Origin: Saccharopolyspora hordei | Lineage (GTDB): Bacteria; Actinomycetota; Actinomycetes; Mycobacteriales; Pseudonocardiaceae | DNA: 64,000 nt | Direction of reading: 5' to 3' | NCBI RefSeq assembly: GCF_013410345.1 | Contig: NZ_JACCFJ010000001.1 | Location: 3,509,001-3,573,000, forward strand | Part shown: positions 53,399-62,092 of the stretch, one piece after another | Layout: every line of letters begins with the position of its first letter | Position numbering within the stretch: position 1 is the stretch's first letter | Made by a program: the position numbers and the translations under genes | Notes under the pieces: generated by a model | What the model saw: the letters and a program-made list of their open reading frames with translations, nothing else | What the model was told of the DNA's origin: nothing | Databases searched by the model: none

Positions 53399-54331
53399 TT
53401 GCCCGCCGCACCACCGCCCTACCTGCGCATCGCCGCCGACATCCGCGCCCGCATCGACTCCGGCCGGCTGCGCCCCGGCGACCGCGTCCCCTCCACCCGC
53501 CAGATCACCGACGAGTGGGGCGTGGCCATGGCCACCGCCACCAAAGCCCTCGCCGCCCTGCGCCGCGAAGGCCTCGTCCAGCCCGTCCCCGGCACAGGCA
53601 CCGTCGTGGCCGAACCCACCACACCCCGGCGCCGCACCACCCGCGCCACCGACACCCCCATCGACCAGCGGCGCATCGTGCGCGCGGCCATCACCCTCGC
53701 CGACGCCGAAGGCCGCGCCGCGGTGTCCATGCGCCGCGTGGCCGCCGAACTCGGCGTCGGCACCATGTCGCTGTACCGGCACGTCCCCGACAAGGACGAA
53801 CTGCTGCGGCTGATGGCCGACGCCGCCTTCGCCGAAACCCCCCTGCCCGAACCCAGCCGCCGCAGCTGGCGCCGCAGCCTCGAGACGCTCGCCCGCCGGC
53901 ACTGGGCCACCTACCAGCGGCACCCCTGGCTGGCCCCGATCGCCCTGACCTCCCTGGCCGACCCGCCCGTGCTGCCCACCGGCATGGCCCACGTCGAGTG
54001 GCAGCTGGCCGTCCTCGACCGCCTCGGCCTGCCCCGGCGCACCGCCCTGCACATCGCCGTCAGCCTCAACGGCTACGTCGGCGGCATGGCCCTGAGCCGC
54101 TCCCTGGAGCACGAGTACACCCGCGAGACCGGCCTGACCACCCGCCAGCGCCAGGACACCGACCGCGCCGAGATCGACGCCCTGATGGCCACCGGCCGCT
54201 TCCCGCACCTGGCCGCCACCGTCGCCAGCGACATCACCCTCGACCTCGACCAGCTCTTCGAGTTCGGGCTGCAACGCCACCTCGACGGCATCGCCCACCA
54301 CCTCACCCGACGACCCGCCCGCACCACCTAG
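53399..54331 (+). CDS. GntR-TetR fusion transcription regulator
   Basis: The 310-aa protein joins two DNA-binding types. Residues 5-72 are a GntR winged helix (YLRIAADIRARIDSGRLRPGDRVPSTRQITDEWGVAMATATKAL). Residues 85-140 are a TetR HTH (DAEGRAAVSMRRVAAELGVGTMSLYRHVPDKDELLRLM), followed by a TetR C-terminal domain of the tetracycline-repressor class C type. The start is a TTG at 53399 with GAGAGGAG 6 nt ahead. Twin GCACTAGTGC palindromes precede it, so it probably controls itself and the divergent DUF2306 gene. Paired HTHs may let it read two sites. Confidence 0.88.
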   Translation: MPAAPPPYLRIAADIRARIDSGRLRPGDRVPSTRQITDEWGVAMATATKALAALRREGLVQPVPGTGTVVAEPTTPRRRTTRATDTPIDQRRIVRAAITLADAEGRAAVSMRRVAAELGVGTMSLYRHVPDKDELLRLMADAAFAETPLPEPSRRSWRRSLETLARRHWATYQRHPWLAPIALTSLADPPVLPTGMAHVEWQLAVLDRLGLPRRTALHIAVSLNGYVGGMALSRSLEHEYTRETGLTTRQRQDTDRAEIDALMATGRFPHLAATVASDITLDLDQLFEFGLQRHLDGIAHHLTRRPARTT

Positions 54332-54389
54332 CGCGCACACGGCAGCGCCGGGCGCGGACGCAGTCCGCACCCGGCGCCCGGAACACAGG

Positions 54390-54962
54390 TCAGCGCGAGG
54401 CCACCAGCTCGTCGAAGGACGGGAACCGCTCCGCGGTGTCGGTGCCGCAGAAGTCACCCACCCAGCCGTCCTCGTCGTGGAAGAACCGGATCGCCACGAA
54501 GTCCGGGCGGGTGCCCATGTCGAACCAGTGCGTGGTGTTGGCCGGCACGCTCAGCAGGTCCCCCGCCTCGCACAGCACCGCGTACACCTTGTCGTCCAGG
54601 TGCAGGTAGAACACCCCCGCACCGCGGGCGAAGAACCGGTCCTCGTCGTCGTCGTGGGTGTGCTCGGACAGGAACTTCTCCCGCGCCACCCGCGCCTGCT
54701 CGGCCCACTGCGGGTCGTCGCGCGGCACCATCACCGCGGCGTCGACCTTGATGTAGCCCTCGGAGTCGATGACCCGGTCGACCTCCGCGCGGTAGGCCTC
54801 CAGCACCTGCTCCGAGGTGACCTCCGCGGGCAGCTCCTTGAGCTCCCAGCGCTCGAACCGCACCCCGAAGGGCTTCAGCGCGGCGGCGATCTCCTCGGGG
54901 TCCTCGGTGCGCACCTCCACCGTGCCGGGATCGGTGTCCGGCCACACGGTCAGCAACGTCAT
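54390..54962 (-). CDS. mtnD: Acireductone dioxygenase
   Basis: The 190-aa cupin has the metal site EHTHDDDEDRFFARGAG near residues 98-114 and HWFDMG near residue 142, with the His-x-His and Glu ligands. It oxidises acireductone to 4-methylthio-2-oxobutanoate with Fe(II) (or off-pathway with Ni(II)). GGAGG precedes the ATG, which overlaps the mtnB stop (ATGA). Last gene of mtnA-C-B-D. Confidence 0.93.
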   Translation of the reverse strand: MTLLTVWPDTDPGTVEVRTEDPEEIAAALKPFGVRFERWELKELPAEVTSEQVLEAYRAEVDRVIDSEGYIKVDAAVMVPRDDPQWAEQARVAREKFLSEHTHDDDEDRFFARGAGVFYLHLDDKVYAVLCEAGDLLSVPANTTHWFDMGTRPDFVAIRFFHDEDGWVGDFCGTDTAERFPSFDELVASR

Positions 54963-55585
54963 GCCACAGCCTCCTGGAATCCGTTCGCGGCCAAGGTGAA
55001 CTGGAACAACCAGTCCAAGCACTCCGTGCGGTGCCGGGCCTGCACCAGGTCCCGGCCCCACACGTACAACCCGTGACGGGCCACGACCACCGCCGGTGTC
55101 GCGGCGTCGAACGACGCCTCGAACGCATCACCCAGCACCCGCATGTCCTGGCTGTTGGGGATCACCGGGACCGTGACCACGTCGTCGTCGCGGCGCCCCA
55201 GGCCCTTGAGCATCTCCAGGTCCCGCAGCACCACGCCCTCCGGCCAGCGGTGCCCGGCCAGCACCGCCGACAGCATGTGCACGTGCACCACCGCGCCGGC
55301 ACCGGCCACCGCCGCGATCCGCGCGTGCAGCCCGGCCTCCGCCGACGGCCGCTGGTCCGGGCGGGGCTGGTCGGGCACCGCCGCACCCGCCTCGTCGACC
55401 ACCACCACGTCCGAGGCGGTCAGCTCACCCTTGTCCAGCCCGCTGGCGGTCACCGCCAGCCGCAGCGGGTCCCGCTGCAACGTCATCGACAGGTTGCCCG
55501 ACGTGCCGCGCATCCAGCCCAGCCCCGCCATCCGCGCCGACTCGGCCGCCAGCGCCGCACCGGCCTGCTCCACCGCCGTGCTCAT
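54959..55585 (-). CDS. mtnB: Methylthioribulose-1-phosphate dehydratase
   Basis: This 208-aa class II aldolase/adducin-fold enzyme has RMAGLGWMRGTSGNLSM at residues 18-34, VVHVHMLSAVLAG (His-x-His zinc ligands) and ARHGLYVWGRDL. It removes water from methylthioribulose-1-P in the methionine salvage route. Overlapping starts and stops with both neighbours show tight operon coupling. Confidence 0.93.
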   Translation of the reverse strand: MSTAVEQAGAALAAESARMAGLGWMRGTSGNLSMTLQRDPLRLAVTASGLDKGELTASDVVVVDEAGAAVPDQPRPDQRPSAEAGLHARIAAVAGAGAVVHVHMLSAVLAGHRWPEGVVLRDLEMLKGLGRRDDDVVTVPVIPNSQDMRVLGDAFEASFDAATPAVVVARHGLYVWGRDLVQARHRTECLDWLFQFTLAANGFQEAVA

Positions 55586-56301
55586 GCGATCACCTCGAGC
55601 TCCACCTCGTCGAACCTCGACACCACCGGGTGCGCGCCGAAGTCGGCCTCGGCGTGCGGTTCCCCGGGCCGCGCCAGGCCCACGGTGCGCCAGCCCGCTG
55701 CGGCCGCCGCGTCCAGCTCCGCGGGCACGTCGGAGAGGAACACCACCGCACCCGGCTCGGCCTCCAGGTGCTCGGTGATCGCCTCGTAGGAGGGGCGCTC
55801 CTTCTTCGGCCCGGCGTTGACCGTGTCGAAGTGACCGGAGAACAGCTCCCGCAGGTCACCCTCGGTGGTGTGGGAGAACGACGCCACCTGCGCGGCCACC
55901 GACCCCGAGGAGAACACCGCCAGCTGCGCCCCGCGCTCCCGCCACCGCCGCAGCGCCGGGACCACGTCGGGGAAGCACTCGGTGGTCAGCTCACCGCGCG
56001 CGTAGCCCTCGGACCAGATCAGGCCCTGCAACGTCTTCAGCGGGGTGGCCTTGCGGTCGGCGTCCATCCACGAGTGCAGCACCGACACCACCTCCGCGGT
56101 GCCCGCCGCCGCGTCCAGGCCCGCCTCGGCCTTGACCTGCGCGACGGCCTCGCGCACCACCGGGTCGTCGGGGTGCTCGTCGATCCACGGGCCCAGCCGG
56201 GGCCGCGCGTAGTCGTAGAGCACCACGTGCACCTGGCTGGTGGCCGTCATCGTCCCCTCGATGTCCAGCACGACCCACCGGGCCGTGACGGGCACGCTCA
56301 C
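55582..56301 (-). CDS. mtnC: Acireductone synthase (enolase-phosphatase)
   Basis: The 239-aa HAD phosphatase has motif I as VVLDIEGTMT (Asp nucleophile with Glu in place of the usual second Asp, as in E1 enzymes), motif II AVFSSGS, and motif IV VFLSDVPAELDAAAAAGW. It enolises and dephosphorylates the diketo intermediate. The GTG at 56301 overlaps the mtnA stop (GTGA); a GTG at 56295 is also possible. Confidence 0.92.
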   Translation of the reverse strand: MSVPVTARWVVLDIEGTMTATSQVHVVLYDYARPRLGPWIDEHPDDPVVREAVAQVKAEAGLDAAAGTAEVVSVLHSWMDADRKATPLKTLQGLIWSEGYARGELTTECFPDVVPALRRWRERGAQLAVFSSGSVAAQVASFSHTTEGDLRELFSGHFDTVNAGPKKERPSYEAITEHLEAEPGAVVFLSDVPAELDAAAAAGWRTVGLARPGEPHAEADFGAHPVVSRFDEVELEVIA

Positions 56302-57326
56302 CTCGACTCCTCTCCGAAGTACTCCGACAACCGGTCCGGCGGGAACGCCCCGCGATCGGTCACCACCGTGGTCACGAACCGCGGCTCGGTGACGTCGAAC
56401 GCCGGGTACAGGCCCCGCACCAGGTCGGTCGCGGTGCGCTGTCCCAGCGTGTGCAGCACCTCCTGGCCGTCGCGGTACTCGATCGGCACGTCCGCCCCGG
56501 TCGCCGACCGCGGGTCCGGGGCGTGGCACAACGCGTGGAACGGCACCCCGAAGGTCTGCGCGGCCACCGCGTGCTGCAGCGTGCCCACCTTGTTGATCAC
56601 GTGGCCGTCCATGGTGACGCGGTCGCTGGCGGTCACCAGCGCGTCGACCTCCCCGGCGCGCAGCAGCGAGGCGGGCATCGCGTCGGTGACGACCGTGACC
56701 TCCACGCCCATCTCGGCCAGCGAGTGCGCGGTCAGCCGCGCGCCCTGCAAGTACGGGCGGGTCTCGGTGCAGATGAACGACGGCTGCTTGCCCGCCTCCA
56801 GCAGCGCCTCGACCAGGCCCAGCAGGTACAGGTCGCCCCAGCAGTGGGTGAGCACCCGGGCGCGGTGCGGCAGCAGCTGCGCCCCGGCGCGGCCCATCTC
56901 CCGGCTGCGGCGCCGGTAGTCGGCGTCCCCGGCCTGCGCGCCGGCCAGCGCCGCCGCGGGCACGTCGTCGGCCTCGGCCACCGCCGCCATCACCCAGTCC
57001 ACGGCCTTGCGCGGCTGGTCGTTGGTGGGGCGGGTGGCGATCAACCGCTCCCCGGCGGCCGCCAGTCGCTTGCGCGCGGTGTCCGGGTCGTCCCCCACGG
57101 TCTCGCGGGCGGCCAGCACCATGCCCCACAGCACCGCGAAGTAGGGCCCGGACGACTGGGTCACCATGTCCTCGATCGCCACGGCGACCTCGTCGACGGT
57201 GCGGGCGTGCACCCAGCGGTGCTCGAACGGGAACACCCGGCGGTCCAGGATGTGCACCCCGTCCTCGGCCAGGCGCACGCTGTCGGCCAGCGTCGGCGCG
57301 CCGGGGTGCGCGGAAGGTGGTGGCAT
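56298..57326 (-). CDS. mtnA: Methylthioribose-1-phosphate isomerase
   Basis: The 342-aa eIF2B-related protein has ARVLTHCWGDLYLLGLVEALL (catalytic Cys region), ETRPYLQGARLTAHSL and DALVTASDRVTMDGHVINKVGT with the catalytic Asp. It isomerises methylthioribose-1-P to the ribulose form at the head of the route. The ATG at 57326 has GAGG 5 nt ahead; a GTG at 57344 would add six residues. Methylthioribose kinase or MTA phosphorylase is not in the window. First gene of the operon. Confidence 0.9.
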   Translation of the reverse strand: MPPPSAHPGAPTLADSVRLAEDGVHILDRRVFPFEHRWVHARTVDEVAVAIEDMVTQSSGPYFAVLWGMVLAARETVGDDPDTARKRLAAAGERLIATRPTNDQPRKAVDWVMAAVAEADDVPAAALAGAQAGDADYRRRSREMGRAGAQLLPHRARVLTHCWGDLYLLGLVEALLEAGKQPSFICTETRPYLQGARLTAHSLAEMGVEVTVVTDAMPASLLRAGEVDALVTASDRVTMDGHVINKVGTLQHAVAAQTFGVPFHALCHAPDPRSATGADVPIEYRDGQEVLHTLGQRTATDLVRGLYPAFDVTEPRFVTTVVTDRGAFPPDRLSEYFGEESR

Positions 57327-57537
57327 GAAGACCTCGAAGAACACGCTGTGCTGATCTCTGCCAGGCCAGCGTAGTCAGACCCGCCCGCACCTCGGCAAAC
57401 CAACCCACATCGCGGGAGCCGCGACCAGCCGTTGCTAGGGTGCTGCCACCGCCTCATCCCACCCGCGCGCCGCGCTGGCCCGGTGACCCCGCACCACGCC
57501 GCCCGCGCCTCCCCGCAGGCACCGGAAAGGCACCCCG

Positions 57538-58344
57538 TTGATCGACTCCCGGCCCACCGACACCGGCCCCGTGCTGCAGGTCGACGACGTCGACGTCGTC
57601 CGCGACGGGAACCGCTTGCTGCAGTCGATCTCCCTGCAGGTCCACCCCGGCCAGCACTGGGCCCTGCTCGGCGCCAACGGCGCGGGCAAGTCCACGCTGC
57701 TGAGCCTGCTCGGCGCGGTCAACCACCCCACCCGCGGCACCGTGCGCGTCCTCGGCCACCAGCTCGGCCGGGTCGACATGCGGCGGCTGCGCTCCTCCGT
57801 CGGCCACGTCAACCCCCGCCACCCGCTGCGCAGCCCGCTGCGCGTGCGCGAGGTGGTGCTCACCGGCGCCACCGGCACCACCGAGGTCATGCCGCGCTGG
57901 GAACCCACCCCGCAGCAGGCCGCGCACGCCGACCGGCTGATCAGCACGCTCGGCATGAGCGAGAAGGCCCAGGCGCGCTGGGACACCCTGTCGCAGGGGG
58001 AGCGGGGCCGCGTCCTCATCGCCCGCGCCCTGATGCCCGAGCCCCGGCTGCTGCTGCTGGACGAACCGGCCACCGGGCTCGACCTGGCGGCCCGCGAACA
58101 ACTGCTGACCAGCCTCGACACCCTGCGCGCCGAGCACCCGGAGCTGGCCACCGTGCTGGTGACCCACCACCTGGAGGAGCTGCCCGCCAGCACCACGCAC
58201 GCCATGCTGCTGCGCGACGGCCTCTGCCTGGCCGCCGGCGAGGTCGACGAGGTGATCACCAGCGACCACATCAGCAAGTGCTTCGACCACCCGGTGCGCA
58301 TCACCCGCATCGACGGCCGCTGGCACGCCCGCGCCGACCGCTGA
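57538..58344 (+). CDS. ABC transporter ATP-binding protein
   Basis: This 268-aa single ATPase has Walker A GANGAGKST near residue 47, signature LSQGERGRVLIAR, Walker B LLLLDEPATGLDL and switch His in VTHHLEEL. It most resembles stand-alone ATPases such as YlmA/ModF-type; no permease is adjacent. The TTG at 57538 has GGAAAGG upstream. It is divergent from mtnA, with 211 nt between. Confidence 0.9.
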   Translation: MIDSRPTDTGPVLQVDDVDVVRDGNRLLQSISLQVHPGQHWALLGANGAGKSTLLSLLGAVNHPTRGTVRVLGHQLGRVDMRRLRSSVGHVNPRHPLRSPLRVREVVLTGATGTTEVMPRWEPTPQQAAHADRLISTLGMSEKAQARWDTLSQGERGRVLIARALMPEPRLLLLDEPATGLDLAAREQLLTSLDTLRAEHPELATVLVTHHLEELPASTTHAMLLRDGLCLAAGEVDEVITSDHISKCFDHPVRITRIDGRWHARADR

Positions 58345-58390
58345 GACAGGGGTGGCCGCGGCACCGGAGCACGGCCGCGGCCACCGGTCC

Positions 58391-59023
58391 TCACCGGTCG
58401 AACCAGCCGGCCCGGAACACCGGTGCCTGCCCGGCCACCGCCCGCAGGCACCAGTCGACGATCGCGGCCCCCACCTGCTCGGGGCTGAGCCGCGAGGTGT
58501 CCAGCACCGTCATCGCCCACTCCGGCCCGGGCTCGCGGCCCACCCAGCGCTCCCACCGCATCTGCGACCAGCCGTCGGTGGTCACCACCTCCGGCATGTG
58601 CCCGGGGTCGGTGGCGTGCGCCCGCATCCACTCGGCGAACCCCCGGTGGAACGGGACGAGCTCCTCCGGTTCGCCGCGCTGCGCCAGCCGCGCCAGGTGC
58701 GTCTGCTCGTCGACGTCGAGCAGGCAGGCGGCGACCTCGACCCGGTCGGCGCTGGGCGCGGCCAGCACCTCACCGAGCGGCACCGGGTCACCGGCGAACA
58801 GCAGGTGCCGTCCTTCGGCGTCCAGGGCGATCGCGCGGCGCACCGCCACCTCGGCCTGCTCCTGGCGCCAGGCGACGGTGGGGACGTCGGGGACCGGGCC
58901 GAGGGTGAACAGCTCCGCGGTCTCGAAGGTCCCGTCGAGCCCGCGGCGTTCGAACAGGTGGCGGACGTGCAGCCGCGCGGTGGTCTTGCCGACGCCGGAG
59001 GCGCCGGAGACGAGCAGCAGCAT
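58391..59023 (-). CDS. Unknown P-loop (AAA-type) kinase-like protein
   Basis: The 210-aa protein starts MLLLVSGASGVGKTTARL with a P-loop at residues 7-15, and has FETAELFTLGPVP, HLLFAGDPVPLGEVL and a catalytic-lid-like arginine region (RLAQRGEPEEL). It resembles nucleoside or shikimate kinase-like small ATPases; no specific substrate can be named. The ATG at 59023 follows GGGAGGAAGACC. It ends 46 nt past the convergent ABC gene. Confidence 0.7.
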   Translation of the reverse strand: MLLLVSGASGVGKTTARLHVRHLFERRGLDGTFETAELFTLGPVPDVPTVAWRQEQAEVAVRRAIALDAEGRHLLFAGDPVPLGEVLAAPSADRVEVAACLLDVDEQTHLARLAQRGEPEELVPFHRGFAEWMRAHATDPGHMPEVVTTDGWSQMRWERWVGREPGPEWAMTVLDTSRLSPEQVGAAIVDWCLRAVAGQAPVFRAGWFDR

Positions 59024-59379
59024 GGTCTTCCTCCCAGGCATGACTCGGATCGGTGCCGCACCCACCGCGCGGCACCAGGGGTTGCTGACGGCCGGGTCAG
59101 CCGAGTGGGAAGAAGAACTGCTGCATCACGCCCAGACGGTAGGGGCTGATCGATCAGCCGTCCACCGAATATCCGGTCCACCGGTGTGCTGCTCCCCGCA
59201 GCGCCGCACGCGACGGGCAGGCCCGGTGCGGTGCTGCCGAGCAGCACAGCGGACTCCTCCAGCGGAGGTGACCGTGCCCCGGCCGTGCCGGGGACCGGCC
59301 TGGCCCTCGAGCTCGCGAAGCGCTGGCCCAGCGGGGACCTCAGCGTCCACAGGCGACGGTGCGTGGCCCGGGCAACGGA
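59024..59379. other. Gene-free region with a 16-bp palindrome
   Basis: No convincing gene. GGCTGATC-GATCAGCC (59144-59159) is a perfect palindrome 121 nt before the kinase gene start and looks like an operator. A CCCCGGC/GCCGGGG hairpin at 59277-59293 lies past the SDR gene end on the minus strand and may terminate it. Confidence 0.4.
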
Positions 59380-60162
59380 TCACAACGCGTGGCCGCCGGC
59401 GACTTGCAGGACCTGGCCGGTGATCCAGCGCGCCTGGTGGGAAGCCAGGAACACCACCGCATCGGCGATGTCCTCGGGCTCACCGACCCGTCCCATCGGC
59501 ACGATCCCGGTCACCTGCGGCAGGACGCCCTCGTCGATCCACCCGGTCTGCACCGGCCCCGGAGCGACGGCGTTGACCCGGATCCCCCGGGGCGCCAGGT
59601 CCAGCGCGGTGGAGCGCGTCAGCGCCTCCAGCGCGGCCTTGGACGTGCCGTAACCGGTCTGGCCGGGGAACGCCCGGGCCGCGTCGGTGGTGATGTTGAC
59701 GACCGACAGCGGGTCCTGATCGCGTCGCGCCCGCGCCACCTCGGCGATCAGCACCGCCGGAGCGACGGCGTTGACCCGGTAGTGCCGCTCCAACGACTCC
59801 GCGGTCAACGACTCCACCGAGTCCGGTGACTCGCAGTGCGCGGCGTTGTTGACCAGCACGTTGATCGCACCGGCCCGCTCGAGGACCGCGTGCACCAGCC
59901 GCTGCGCGCCACCCGGCTCGGACAGGTCGGCGCTGACGGCGAACGAGCCGTTGCCCAGCTCGGCGGCCAGCTCCTCGGCCGCCGAGCTGGGCGGAGTGAC
60001 GTGCTCCCAGGTGACGTGCTCGGGCGCAGGGGGGTCCTGCGCGAGGTAGTGCACCGCCACCCGCGCCCCCTGGGCGGCGAACGCGCGGCTGATCGCCGCC
60101 CCGACGTTCGCGGCACCGCCGGTGACCAGGACGGTCTGGCCGGCGAGGCGGGGATCGATCAT
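59380..60162 (-). CDS. Short-chain dehydrogenase/reductase
   Basis: The 260-aa SDR has a cofactor loop TGGAANVG near residue 14, NNAAH near residue 106 and an intact Tyr-x3-Lys (GYGTSKAALEAL), then APGPVQTGW. It looks like FabG-type enzymes that reduce 3-keto groups with NADPH; substrate unknown. The ATG at 60162 follows AGGAGGC. The upstream 60163-60664 contains no convincing gene. Confidence 0.9.
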   Translation of the reverse strand: MIDPRLAGQTVLVTGGAANVGAAISRAFAAQGARVAVHYLAQDPPAPEHVTWEHVTPPSSAAEELAAELGNGSFAVSADLSEPGGAQRLVHAVLERAGAINVLVNNAAHCESPDSVESLTAESLERHYRVNAVAPAVLIAEVARARRDQDPLSVVNITTDAARAFPGQTGYGTSKAALEALTRSTALDLAPRGIRVNAVAPGPVQTGWIDEGVLPQVTGIVPMGRVGEPEDIADAVVFLASHQARWITGQVLQVAGGHAL

Positions 60163-60664
60163 CGCTTGCCTCCTCGGTCACGTGTCTGCTCGGCACGGGG
60201 GGACGCCGCCCCCGGGCGGTCCACGCCCGCGCCGGCACAGACCCGCTGCACCGGCGCAGGACCCGCACGTGCCGGGTGCACGCCACGGCGAAGAGGAGAA
60301 GAGCACGAACACGATCCCGACCTGCCACGACTCGGCACCCCGCCGGGCACGCAGCCGCGGACGCGGGGGAGGACGAGATCAGCAACGCATGTCCCCACGC
60401 TACACGAGCCCGCCACGGGCCGGGACAGCGAGAGAGGGACGGCGTCGGTGAGCAGGTCGAGGAGCGCCTGTGACGCTCTCCGGTGCCGGCGCTCCCGCCG
60501 GAGGGGCGGCACCCGTGCCCCGCGCACCGGCGCCGCACCCTGCCGGGCGGCGGTGTTTGCCGCCGCACGACGCGGAACCCGGTGCGTGAGCGTCGTCAGC
60601 GCGAAGGACCCGGCCACAGCTGGCCGAGGCTCGACACACCAGCGGGGGTCAGGTGCGGAGACGA
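60163..60664. other. Gene-free region of about 500 nt
   Basis: Only arginine-rich shadow frames are present. No RNA gene, repeat or clear promoter stands out. Confidence 0.4.
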
Positions 60665-60719
60665 CGGTGGCCTTGGCACTGGCGCAGGATGCAGGTCTGC
60701 GCCAGTGCCAAGGCCACCG
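60665..60719 (-). terminator. 22-bp perfect hairpin terminator
   Basis: Two perfectly complementary 22-nt arms (starting CGGTGGCCTTGGCACTGG) surround an 11-nt loop. It begins 9 nt past the stop of the proline-rich gene on the minus strand. There is no U-run, but arm length and position suggest a terminator or RNA-stabilising hairpin. Confidence 0.75.
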
Positions 60720-60728
60720 CGGTGAGGG

Positions 60729-61214
60729 TCAGCGACGCTGCGGCTTCGGCGGGTCCTTGCGCAACAGGTCCGGACCGATGATCCGCCGCACCACGCGCCG
60801 CACCAGGCTGCGCTTCTTCACCGGCGCCGCCGGCGCTGCGGGTTCCGGTGCTGCGGGGGCCGCCGGTGCCTTCGCGACCGGCTGCTCGGGGGTGGGGTCA
60901 GGTGTGGCGACCGCCGGCTGCGGCCCGGTCAGCGCCGGAGACGGCGGCACGGGTTCGGGGTTGAGCCGCTTGGCGAACTCGGGCTCTTCGTCGCGGATCG
61001 CGGGGATGTAGGGCTGGGTGACTTCCACCCGATCCGGCGCGTCCGCCACCGGGGGTTGCGACACCGGACGAGCAGGAACGCTCACCTCGTCCAACGGCAG
61101 CTGACCGACGATGCGAGTGGTCGGCGGACCGGGGTTCGGGCGCGGTGCCTGCTGTGCCTCCGATGGGACCACCGGCTGGAACCACGGTCGAGCAATGTCG
61201 TCTTGAATAGTCAT
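60729..61214 (-). CDS. Proline/alanine-rich protein with basic tail
   Basis: The 161-aa protein starts MTIQDDIARPWFQPVVPSE, continues in Pro-rich disordered sequence (VSQPPVADAPDRVEVTQPYIPAIRDEEPEF), an Ala/Pro run, and a C-terminal basic helix (VKKRSLVRRVVRRIIGPDLL). No transmembrane segment. Family not recognised. A GTG at 61250 would add 12 residues. It ends at a strong hairpin. Confidence 0.6.
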   Translation of the reverse strand: MTIQDDIARPWFQPVVPSEAQQAPRPNPGPPTTRIVGQLPLDEVSVPARPVSQPPVADAPDRVEVTQPYIPAIRDEEPEFAKRLNPEPVPPSPALTGPQPAVATPDPTPEQPVAKAPAAPAAPEPAAPAAPVKKRSLVRRVVRRIIGPDLLRKDPPKPQRR

Positions 61215-61468
61215 CCGTATCGACTCTGCGGGAGCAACGGCCAGTGTCACCGGAACGGGGTCTTCCCGAACCAGCGCAAGAGACCCTACCGGTCACGGAC
61301 CGATAAAGCACACCCCCGTGTTCCCCACGTCTCCCTTGCGATCACAGTGAGTGTCGAAACCGCCGTTCGGAGCATGCATTTCATCCGTTCAGAGCATTGA
61401 GAAGAGCGAATTCGTCGCTCTCGCAGCACGTGTGGACACCGTCAGTGCACGACGACGCCACCACCGGG

Positions 61469-62030
61469 CTACTCGACCGCGGCCGTGCACGGTGCCGGTG
61501 CGCTCCGGGCGAGGAGGCCGCCGACCAGGGCGGCCGCGGTATCGGGCGGCAGACCGGCTTCCAGGCGAGCGGTGAACCGCTGCGCCCATGCGGTGGTGGG
61601 CAGCAGGCCCACCAGCAGCGCCGGCAGCAGGAGGCGACGCCCCAGCAGCTCCTGCGCCGAGGTCATGTGCGGGCGGCGCACCACCGAGACGGTGACCCGC
61701 GTCGCGTGCTCGTTGCCGCGCGGCACCCGGCCGGTCGGTCTCGGTCGCCGCGTAGCGGAACCCGTGCGCGAGGTCGCACGACGGGCAGCCCACCGGGCCC
61801 CGGCTGAGCCGGTCACCGCAGTCCGGGCAGGTGATCCGGTCCCGGGCTGCGTCCACGACCCGCCAGTCGTGCTGGTCCGGCTCGGCCACCACCAGACGAG
61901 CCGGCTCCTCCTCGGGCTCGTCGGCCCAGCCTCCGTCGAGGCGGAAGCGCTGCCACTGCTGCTCGACGAGGGCGTCCACCAGCCGGCGGCACCGCCCGCA
62001 CTCGTGGCCTCCGCACCCACCGCGGCGCAC
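61469..62030 (-). pseudogene. Zinc-ribbon protein with a frameshift
   Basis: The first part, from a GTG at 62030 (CGGAGG ahead), has GGHECGRCRRLVDALVEQQW and CPDCGDRLSRGPVGCPSCDLAH (two CxxC pairs), then RYAATETDRPG. From about 61725 the sensible sequence moves one frame: VVRRPHMTSAQELLGRRLLLPALLVGLL with a probable membrane helix, and an ending in LARSAPAPCTAAVE at 61469. Codon third-position GC is near 100% in the first frame before and the second after the shift, which locates it. The gene is either broken or mis-sequenced. Function unknown. Confidence 0.6.
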
Positions 62031-62092
62031 CGACCTCCGGTCGCACCTTGACCGTCCGGGGCCCACCGGCGCGGCCCACCCGGTTCGGCGCG

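Noticed and set aside
59126-59383. Minus-strand 85-codon frame
   Set aside because: Arg/Gly/Pro-rich shadow composition and no ribosome site.
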